Source of the DNA: Mycobacterium sp. ELW1
GTDB lineage: Bacteria; Actinomycetota; Actinomycetes; Mycobacteriales; Mycobacteriaceae
DNA: 64,000 nucleotides
Direction of reading: 5' to 3'
Assembly: GCF_008329905.1 (NCBI RefSeq)
Contig: NZ_CP032155.1
Coordinates: forward strand, 5,518,001-5,582,000
A program made the translations under genes and the position numbers. Below are positions 57,476 through 64,000 of the stretch, piece after piece (the first letter of the stretch is position 1; the number at the start of each line of letters is the position of its first letter). The notes under the pieces are model-generated. The model was given only the letters and a program-made list of their open reading frames with translations, had not been told where the DNA came from and made no database searches.

Positions 57476-58912
57476 TCACCGTTGGTTCGGCGCGTTCTGC
57501 ACAGACTTCAGTTCGTAGAACTCGTTGAGCCCGTACACGCCGAGCTCGCGGCCGTTGCCGGACTGCTTGTAGCCCCCGAACGGCGCGAGCAAGTTGAAAA
57601 AGGAACCGTTGATGTCGACGGCGCCGGTCCGCAAGCGCCGCGCCACTCGCAGGGCGCGGTCAGGATCGGCTGACCATACGGCGCCCGCGAGGCCGTACTC
57701 GGTATCGTTGGCGATTGCGACGGCGTCGTCTTCGGTGTCATACGGCAGAATCGAGAGCACCGGTCCGAAGATCTCCTCGCGGGCGATACGCATGTCCTGT
57801 CGTACGTTGGAAAATGCGGTGGGCGTGACGAAGAAGCCCGGCGGCACGTCCTGCGGTTCGTCAAGACCGCCATATATGAGCTCGGCCCCCTCGGCCAGGC
57901 CGAGACGAATGTAGTCGCGGACCCTCTCACGCTGGGCTGCCGAGGCCAGCGGCCCCATCGTGGTGGCCGGATCGAGCGGGTCGCCGATTGTGTAGCTCGC
58001 CAGACGCGCCCGGACGAGGTCCTCGACCTCGCCCAGCCGCGATCGGGGTACGAGCATCCGGGTGAGCGCGGTGCAGGTCTGGCCGGTGTTGGTGAAACAG
58101 TTCGCCACTCCGACTTTGACGGCTTGAGCCAAGTCCGCGTCATCCAGGATGACGTTGGCGGACTTGCCGCCCAGCTCGAGCGCGACTCGTTTGACGGTGC
58201 GTGCGGCGACCTCGCCGATTCGTCGTCCCGCGGTGGTCGAGCCGGTGAAGGTGACCATGTCGACGTCGCGGTGATCAACGAGCTGTTCTCCCACGGTGGC
58301 GCCGCGGCCCGATACCAGGTTGAAGACTCCGGCCGGCAGACCAATCTCGTCGAGAATGTCGGCGACGACGAATGCGCTCAGTGGCGCCACCTCGGAGGGT
58401 TTCACCACGACCGTGCACCCGGTCGCTAACGCTGCAGCGACCTTGCCCAGCACCTGCTGCAGGGGATAGTTCCAGGCGGTGATCGCCGCGACGACGCCGA
58501 TCGGTTCACGGATGATCAACGACTCGCCGAGTTGCTCCTGGAGCTGGAACCGCGTCATGAGGTCCCGGTAGCTCTCCAGGACCCGCCGGGGCAGTCCTAC
58601 CTGCACCGCCCTCGATACCCGCAGCGGTGTGCCGATCTCGCGGCACAGTAGTTCGGTCAGGTCGTCAGAGCGTTCGTCGATGATGGCGGCTAAGCGTGTG
58701 AGGTAGCCGAGCCGGGTGTCCATTGCCGCCTGCGACCACGCCGGAAAGGCCCCGCGCGCAGCGGCTACCGCGTCATCGACCTCGTCGGATGTCGCATCGG
58801 GAATGCGCCCTAGGACGGCGCCGTTGATGGCGCAGTGTACGTCGATGCGGCCGCCTCGGGAAGGCCTCCAGTTCCCCGCAATGTAGACGGCGTCGCGCTC
58901 GCAAATGGTCAT
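57476..58912 (-). CDS. Aldehyde dehydrogenase
   Basis: About 478 residues from ATG 58912 (MTICERDAVYIAGNWRPSRG), overlapping the SDR stop as ATGA. FTGSTTAGRRIGE, LELGGKSANVIL (Glu) and FTNTGQTCTALTRM (Cys) are the ALDH motifs. It may oxidise the aldehyde produced by the GMC enzyme to the acid used by the acyl-CoA ligase. Confidence 0.9.
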   Translation of the reverse strand: MTICERDAVYIAGNWRPSRGGRIDVHCAINGAVLGRIPDATSDEVDDAVAAARGAFPAWSQAAMDTRLGYLTRLAAIIDERSDDLTELLCREIGTPLRVSRAVQVGLPRRVLESYRDLMTRFQLQEQLGESLIIREPIGVVAAITAWNYPLQQVLGKVAAALATGCTVVVKPSEVAPLSAFVVADILDEIGLPAGVFNLVSGRGATVGEQLVDHRDVDMVTFTGSTTAGRRIGEVAARTVKRVALELGGKSANVILDDADLAQAVKVGVANCFTNTGQTCTALTRMLVPRSRLGEVEDLVRARLASYTIGDPLDPATTMGPLASAAQRERVRDYIRLGLAEGAELIYGGLDEPQDVPPGFFVTPTAFSNVRQDMRIAREEIFGPVLSILPYDTEDDAVAIANDTEYGLAGAVWSADPDRALRVARRLRTGAVDINGSFFNLLAPFGGYKQSGNGRELGVYGLNEFYELKSVQNAPNQR

Positions 58913-59715
58913 GAGGTCAGACCCGGGGTTTTTGCATGTAGTTTGCGCATCTTGGCGATCCATCCGTCGTAATCGGCCGCTTTGCCGCGGAAGTATTTTT
59001 CCACCAGCGGGTGGGTGAGGATAAGGAACTGCTCGGTCCGCATGCCTTCGACGACACAGTCAGCGGCCTCCTCGGCAGAGATTGCGCCGGCCACCGCGAA
59101 CCACTCTCCCTGTGCGCCGCGCAGCATCGCGGTTCGGACGCCTTCGGCGACGATGCACGATACGCGAATTCCGCTGCTGCCGTAGTGGATTGACAGCCAT
59201 TCCGTTAGGCCCAAGACGGCGTGCTTGCTGGTTGCATAGGGGGCGTTACCCAACGCCGTGAGAAGCCCTGCTGCGGAGGCATTTTGAATGAGGTAGCCAG
59301 TTCCGCGGTCAAGCATGTGCGGCAATACCGCGCGTGCCGCGTAGACCTGCGGCATGACATTGATGTCCCACACCTGTTGCCAGGCTTCGTTGGAGGCCCA
59401 TGGGTTGCCGCGTTCATGCAGCGGCGCGACTCCGTCATGGGGTTCGCCCCATAAGACCCCGGCGTTGGAGACGAAAACGTCCACGCGGCCGAATTCTGCA
59501 AGGGTGGCGTTGACGAGGCCCTTGATCTGGGTCTCATCTGAAACATCGGTGACCACGCCCAGGGCGCCGATTTCGTCGGCAACCCGTGCGGTGCCGGCCG
59601 TATCGATGTCTGCGACAACCACCGAGGCGCCCAGGGCGGCGAACCGGCGGCACATCGCTTCGCCCATGCCCGCAGCACCGCCGGTGACGACGACGACTTT
59701 GTCTGCTGGCTCCAC
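58909..59715 (-). CDS. Short-chain dehydrogenase/reductase
   Basis: 268 residues from the GTG at 59715 (VEPADKVVVVTGGAAGMGEA). The frame stays open upstream but that part is antisense of another gene's frame and was discarded. Active-site motifs are FVSNAGVLWG, IQNASAAGLL and YATSKHAVLG. It is probably an NAD-dependent alcohol or hydroxyacyl dehydrogenase. It starts four bases after the amidohydrolase stop. Confidence 0.87.
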   Translation of the reverse strand: MEPADKVVVVTGGAAGMGEAMCRRFAALGASVVVADIDTAGTARVADEIGALGVVTDVSDETQIKGLVNATLAEFGRVDVFVSNAGVLWGEPHDGVAPLHERGNPWASNEAWQQVWDINVMPQVYAARAVLPHMLDRGTGYLIQNASAAGLLTALGNAPYATSKHAVLGLTEWLSIHYGSSGIRVSCIVAEGVRTAMLRGAQGEWFAVAGAISAEEAADCVVEGMRTEQFLILTHPLVEKYFRGKAADYDGWIAKMRKLHAKTPGLTS

Positions 59716-59719
59716 TCGC

Positions 59720-60900
59720 CTAGGCCAGCTTCGTGAGTTTCGCCGCGGTGTCCCACATGACTTTGCGCTCGGCGACCGGGTCGTTGAGTTCGGCGGCGAC
59801 CTTCTCGTACTGCCGGGGTTCGGCCAATCCTTCAGGGTGCGGATAGTCCGATCCGAACAGTACGTGATCGATGCCCATGTGTTCGACGACGTCGAGCAGG
59901 TTGTCCTCCCAGAACGGGGCCACCCAAATGTGCTCGCGGAACTGCTCGACGGGATCTGAGGCGAAGTAGCCTGGCCGTTGGAAGCCCGCTCGGTTGAGCC
60001 CGGCAACCGAGAGCGGCAGGAACTCGGCGCCGTTCTCCACCGAGGCGACCTTGAGGTTGGGGAAGCGCTCAAAGAGCTTGTCGCACGTCAGGGCTGCCAG
60101 ATAGTTGGCGATCGCACGCTCGTGGCCCACGGCGATCTGCAGCGGGGAGGCGATGTCGCCGATGATGTTGGTGCGGTGCTGGACGTATTTGTCTAGGCCT
60201 GATCCGCCGACCTCGCCGACGTGCACGACCACCACGGCGCCGGCTTCCTCGAGGCGGGCCCAGATTGGGTCGAAGGCCGGGTCGCCGGGCGAACGCCAGC
60301 CGTCATTGGTGTAGGTCGCCTGGGCGCGCACCACGAAAATTCGAGCGTCGTTAGCCAGCCCGTGTTCGATCTCACCGATGGTGGTTGGGATGTCGGCGAA
60401 GGTCAGGTAGGGCGAGCTGAAGATGCGGTCTCTGTAGTTGTAGCCCCAATCGTCGAGCAGCCAGCGGTTGAATGCCTTGAATGCTTGCGCGGCGGCGGGG
60501 GGTCGAACTGTAGTCCCTCCTCGTAGCCCATCGCCAACGAGGGCAGCATCCAAATCGCTTGTAGACCTTGCTCATCCATCTTGACCAAGCGGTCGTCGCG
60601 GTTGCGGTAGTGGCTCGGAATGGGCTCGCGTTCGGAGAGGATGTCCAGAAGTGAGCGCTTGTGCGGGTTGCCGCGGAAGTATTCGGCCATGACTCCGGGC
60701 TTGACGATGGGGTCGAAGGTGGGGTTGGTCACGGTGTTGTCGATCTTCCCGCCAACGATCTGGCGGGTACGGCCGCCGATCACCGCTGTTTGCACCGTGC
60801 GTTCGCGCCACTCTTTGGGGCAGTGCCGGGTGAAGGCGTCGAGCGGCTCGTAGTAGTGCTGGTCGACGTCCAGGACGGGAAGTTGATCGATGTCGGTCAT
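59720..60900 (-). pseudogene. Amidohydrolase family 2 (ACMSD-like) protein, frameshifted
   Basis: Would be about 393 residues. From ATG 60900 (after GGAGGA) the N-terminus MTDIDQLPVLDVDQHYYEPL runs to LQFDPP, where six C (plus strand G, 60497-60502) breaks the frame. A seventh restores DPPAAAQAFKAFNRWLLDDW. Metal-site residues are visible in DVDQHYYE, VVVHVGEVGG and FGSDYPHPEG. Such TIM-barrel enzymes hydrolyse C-C or C-N bonds or decarboxylate. First gene of a six-gene run. Confidence 0.85.
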
Positions 60901-60973
60901 GTGGTCCTCCAAAATTCGGCGTTCATCAAAATGCGCTCACAAGGAGCAACGCAGGCACAAGCACGCAGTATGC

Positions 60974-60997
60974 ACCTAAATCTACTAAGATTTTGGT
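60974..60997. promoter_or_regulatory. Operator-like palindrome upstream of the amidohydrolase run
   Basis: A 24-base element with symmetric arms ACCTAAATCT and AGATTTTGGT (one mismatch) lies about 75 bases before the amidohydrolase start and overlaps the end of the upstream ligase gene. It shares the CTAAA/TTTAG-like half-site with other elements of the cluster. Confidence 0.5.
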
Positions 60998-63105
60998 GTC
61001 GAAACAAGGGGTGATGATTCGGCGCAGACGCACAGCGCGTCGACGATCGCGCCGCCCCGAGTGTTCACGATTGCAGGATTGACCTCGATCTCTGTGAATT
61101 CACGTGTGTCGAGCAGGTCGCCCATCCGATTCAGCGTCTCGGCAATCCATGCCTCGTTCACGGCGCTTCCGCCTCGGAAACCGAAGAGCAATTCGGCGAG
61201 CCGCAGCCGGCTCAGGGCCTGATGCAAGGAGTCAGGGTCGCACGGCAGCGGGACGTGTTCCACGTCGCGGTACACCTCGACGGCAGCGCCGCCGACTCCC
61301 ACGGTGCCGAACACACCGAGACCTTCGGCGGCGCGTACGGTCAAGATGAGCTCCACCCCGGCGGTCACCATTTTCTGCACGAGCCACGTTGGGTTTGCGG
61401 CCTCATCGCTGGTGGACATCCGTGATACCGCGTCCTCGACTTGAGCGGCAGTGGACAGGTTGACTGCCACCAAGCCCAGCTCGGTGCGGTGCGTGATGTC
61501 CTCAGCGGCAGACTTCACAACCACCGGGAAGCCCAGCGCTTCGGCCGCGTGGGGTGCAGACGTGCTGTCGCACACCGTCATCGGGGCAATATCCAAACCA
61601 TGGTCGGCCAGCAGTTGAAGCGCTCGCCCACCGCCGATCGTCACCGCTGCTGATGGCGACTGCCCGGCGGACGCGGGCGCGGAGTTAAGCACCTGACCAG
61701 GCCCGAGGAGCGCGCCGACGAGTCGCCCCAGGTCCGAGGGGCGCTGGGCCACCAGGACGCCGGCCGCGCGCAGCTGGTGGATGTAGGGGTCGACCGCGCG
61801 CCCCCCGTACCACAGCACCACGCACGGTTTGCCCGTCTTGGTCCCGACCGCGAGGATGTCGGCCACACTCTGGGAATTCCACCCGCGCGCTCCCATCGGC
61901 AGCGGAACGCAGACCACCTCCACGGCGGGATCCTCAGCGACGGCCATCAAATACCCGCCGAAGTGAACGGGCATCGAGCCTGGCCCTACGTCGAGCGGAT
62001 TGGGGATGGCAGCGAAGCTGGGTAACTGGGCTTTGAGCCGCGCAGCGGTGGACTCGCCCAGCGCGGGAAAGACCACTCCGGCGCTGGATAGCTGTTCGGT
62101 AGCCAATACCGCCATACCGCCGGAGTAGGCGACCATCCCCCATTGCCGCGGGAACGTGCGATGCCGCGGCGGGGTCATCGCTCCCAGCACCCACAGATCG
62201 TCGGGGTCGTCGACCACGGTCACCTCGAGCGCCCGCAGCAGTGCCAGCTCCAGCCCTCCTCGGCCGATGATCTTGCCGGTGTGGCTCGCCGCGGCCTGCT
62301 CACCCGCCGCGGTACGGCCACCCAGATAGGTGATCAGCCGTTTGCCGGCGGCGTGCAATTCGCTCACCGCTGCCGAAAAGCGGCGGCCGTCGCGAATCGA
62401 TTCCATGTACAGGGCAACGGTGTGTACCTCAGGGAGCCCCGCGAAATAGGAGATGAAGTCGGGGATGTCCATGTCGCGCTGGTTACCGGTGCTGACGATA
62501 TGGGAGATGCCGACCTCGGCGTCGCGAGCTCGCTCCACGATGGTGCTGCCGATCGCGCCGCTCTGAGCGATCACCGCGATACCCCCGGCGGCGATGGGAA
62601 CACCTTCGGTAAGAACCGACGTCATGCTCATCGCAAGGCCGGTGCGCACGTTGACAAGTCCGGTGCTGTTAGGCCCGACGATACGAATTCCCTTGTCGGC
62701 GGCGAAGTCGAGCAGGCTACGCTCCAGTTCGTGGCCGGTCTCGCCCATGTCGGCGAATCCCGCCGTCAGGATCAGGGCCTGCCGCACACCCACGTCAGCG
62801 CATTCGGCCAACACGTCTTTGACCGAATGGGCCGGCACCGCAATGACGACGACGTCAGGCACCGTGGGCAAATCGCGCAGGGCGGCAAACGCCGGAACGC
62901 CGTCAACTGAGTCTGCCGAGGGATGGATCACCGAGACCTGACCGGTGTACCCGTAGACCTTCAGGTGTTCGAGGACCGCCCGACCGCCGGCCTTGTAGGC
63001 CTGGCCGGAACTGGTCGATACACCGACAATGGCAACCGAGGCCGGTTCCAGGAACAACTTGGCGACGTCGGCACGAGGGGCGAGGATAGCCATAGTTTCA
63101 GTCAC
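60985..63105 (-). CDS. ADP-forming acyl-CoA synthetase (ACD/ATP-grasp)
   Basis: 706 residues. The N-terminal CoA-binding Rossmann domain (VAIVGVSTSSGQAYKAGG) is followed by ligase-CoA domains with GPNSTGLVNV, IAQSGAIGSTIVERARD and the phospho-His in AASHTGKIIG. The C-terminal ATP-grasp part has LGFPVVVKSAAEDITHRTEL. It converts an acid to acyl-CoA with ADP release and is reversible. It overlaps the P450 gene by eight bases. Confidence 0.88.
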   Translation of the reverse strand: MTETMAILAPRADVAKLFLEPASVAIVGVSTSSGQAYKAGGRAVLEHLKVYGYTGQVSVIHPSADSVDGVPAFAALRDLPTVPDVVVIAVPAHSVKDVLAECADVGVRQALILTAGFADMGETGHELERSLLDFAADKGIRIVGPNSTGLVNVRTGLAMSMTSVLTEGVPIAAGGIAVIAQSGAIGSTIVERARDAEVGISHIVSTGNQRDMDIPDFISYFAGLPEVHTVALYMESIRDGRRFSAAVSELHAAGKRLITYLGGRTAAGEQAAASHTGKIIGRGGLELALLRALEVTVVDDPDDLWVLGAMTPPRHRTFPRQWGMVAYSGGMAVLATEQLSSAGVVFPALGESTAARLKAQLPSFAAIPNPLDVGPGSMPVHFGGYLMAVAEDPAVEVVCVPLPMGARGWNSQSVADILAVGTKTGKPCVVLWYGGRAVDPYIHQLRAAGVLVAQRPSDLGRLVGALLGPGQVLNSAPASAGQSPSAAVTIGGGRALQLLADHGLDIAPMTVCDSTSAPHAAEALGFPVVVKSAAEDITHRTELGLVAVNLSTAAQVEDAVSRMSTSDEAANPTWLVQKMVTAGVELILTVRAAEGLGVFGTVGVGGAAVEVYRDVEHVPLPCDPDSLHQALSRLRLAELLFGFRGGSAVNEAWIAETLNRMGDLLDTREFTEIEVNPAIVNTRGGAIVDALCVCAESSPLVSTPKS

Positions 63106-64000
63106 GCTCGGTCCTGAAGGGCAACGTGATCAGGCTGCGCGTCTGGCCACCGTGGGCAGCAAGCCGAGCGTCGTCGGGAACGGAGAACCTTGGCATTTTC
63201 TTGAAGATCTCCTCGAAGGCGATGTTCAGCTCGAGCCGCGCTAAGTGGGAGCCCACGCAGCGGTGGTTACCGGCGCCGAAGACCATCGATTTGGCGGGGT
63301 TTCGGTCGATCACCAGTTGATCGGCCTCTGGGAAGACGTCTTCGTCGCGGTGCGCGGACGCCAGCGGTATGACGACGCGATCGCCGGGATGTAGTTCAAC
63401 CCCGCCGAGCACCGTCTGTTCAGTCACGGTACGGCTGCCGTGAACAATCGGCTCGTAGCGCAGGAGTTCGTCGATCGCGGTCGGAATCAACGACGGGTCA
63501 GCGGCGATTCTGTCTTGCAAGTCGGGTCGACGGGCAAGGTGCAGGAAGCTGAAACCGATTGCGGTGGAAACAGTATCGAGTCCGGCCAACACCATCACGT
63601 AGGCGAAGTTCAGAATTTCGCGGTAGTCAAGCTTGCGCGCCCCAGGCATCTCCGCGGTCGTCAAGAAGGAGATGATGTCGTCGCCAGGGTTGGTCAGGCG
63701 GTCGTCGAGGAGCTCACGCAGAAAATTGTTGAGCGCCTTTCCTGCCTCGAGTCTCGCGGCGGTCTGAGCCTCCACATCGCCGTGCTCAACACCATTGGTG
63801 GTGGTGTGCAGGATGGTGCTGGCCCAGCTGCACAACTGATCACGTTGAGCCGCATCAGAATCCAATCCCACCAAGCGCAGGAACACCGAGCTCGGATACG
63901 GCTCGGCAAATTCCTTCATGAAATCGAATTCCCGCTTGGCGACCATGGCGTCGACAAGCTCAGCCGCATATCGGCGAACTTCGTCGGCGATATGCTCGAT
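63098..64000 (-). CDS. Cytochrome P450, N-terminus beyond the window
   Basis: The frame is open to the window edge; 300 C-terminal residues are present, from IEHIADEVRRYAAELVDAMV. The I helix is VMVLAGLDTVSTAIGFSF (AGxDT), with DELLRYEP (ExxR) and the heme loop FGAGNHRCVGSHLAR. Second P450 of the cluster, different in type from the one at 48.5 kb. It overlaps the ADP-forming ligase start. Confidence 0.9.
   Translation of the reverse strand: MEHIADEVRRYAAELVDAMVAKREFDFMKEFAEPYPSSVFLRLVGLDSDAAQRDQLCSWASTILHTTTNGVEHGDVEAQTAARLEAGKALNNFLRELLDDRLTNPGDDIISFLTTAEMPGARKLDYREILNFAYVMVLAGLDTVSTAIGFSFLHLARRPDLQDRIAADPSLIPTAIDELLRYEPIVHGSRTVTEQTVLGGVELHPGDRVVIPLASAHRDEDVFPEADQLVIDRNPAKSMVFGAGNHRCVGSHLARLELNIAFEEIFKKMPRFSVPDDARLAAHGGQTRSLITLPFRTERD

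Noticed and set aside
58909..60072. SDR extended to 387 residues by an upstream start
   Set aside because: The first 119 residues are an out-of-frame reading of the amidohydrolase gene; the GTG at 59715 gives the standard SDR N-terminus.

Overview
The window is high-GC actinobacterial DNA. Gene order over 0.2-18 kb (acs, secreted protease, holin-like membrane protein, ephE, marP, Nudix, TlpA-like, nth, small membrane protein, crp, MBL-fold, RidA, DUF4177, two ArsA-type ATPases, whiB4, ponA2, phosphoesterase, cds1) matches the Mycobacterium tuberculosis Rv3667-Rv3684 block. The host is therefore a Mycobacterium, and the large catabolic content suggests an environmental, fast-growing type (inference).

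1-18.4 kb is this conserved core, ending in a tRNA-Pro(CGG) gene. 18.3-27.5 kb is a nested mobile region. A tyrosine integrase whose reading frame runs through tRNA-Pro, with an overlapping XRE regulator, marks an integrated element. Next come a lower-GC gene with a HEPN-like RxxxxH motif and an IS21-family element with a frameshifted istA. Its istB is cut in two by a 3.25-kb, three-gene, Tn554-like module: a tyrosine recombinase, a small HTH protein, and a second recombinase with ten CxxC motifs. Removing the module restores the istB frame. No second copy of the tRNA 3' end was seen, so the island's right border is unknown and everything to 64 kb could belong to it.

28.1-37.6 kb (minus strand) is a full mce operon (yrbEA, yrbEB, mceA-F), an ABC-type importer of hydrophobic molecules. 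yrbEB carries an in-frame TAA stop. A divergent six-helix membrane protein follows.

39.2-64 kb is a dense catabolic cluster: Baeyer-Villiger-type monooxygenase, two P450s, a divergent ferredoxin and ferredoxin reductase, GMC oxidoreductase, two aldehyde dehydrogenases, AMP- and ADP-forming acyl-CoA ligases, a CoA-transferase, an acyl-CoA dehydrogenase, three MaoC-type hydratases, two SDRs, an amidohydrolase, a SnoaL-like protein, and a thiolase-like plus DUF35 pair. Together they suggest uptake by Mce, oxygenation, oxidation to an acid, CoA activation and beta-oxidation or retro-aldol shortening of a steroid-, terpenoid- or alkyl-aromatic-like substrate. The substrate cannot be named from sequence. 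Related TTTAG/CTAAA palindromes lie at several promoters of the mce and catabolic genes, suggesting one regulon.

Four catabolic genes (CoA-transferase, thiolase-like, ferredoxin reductase, amidohydrolase) each lack exactly one base in a run of six G or C where seven would restore the frame. This is either systematic sequencing error or real decay or slippage.
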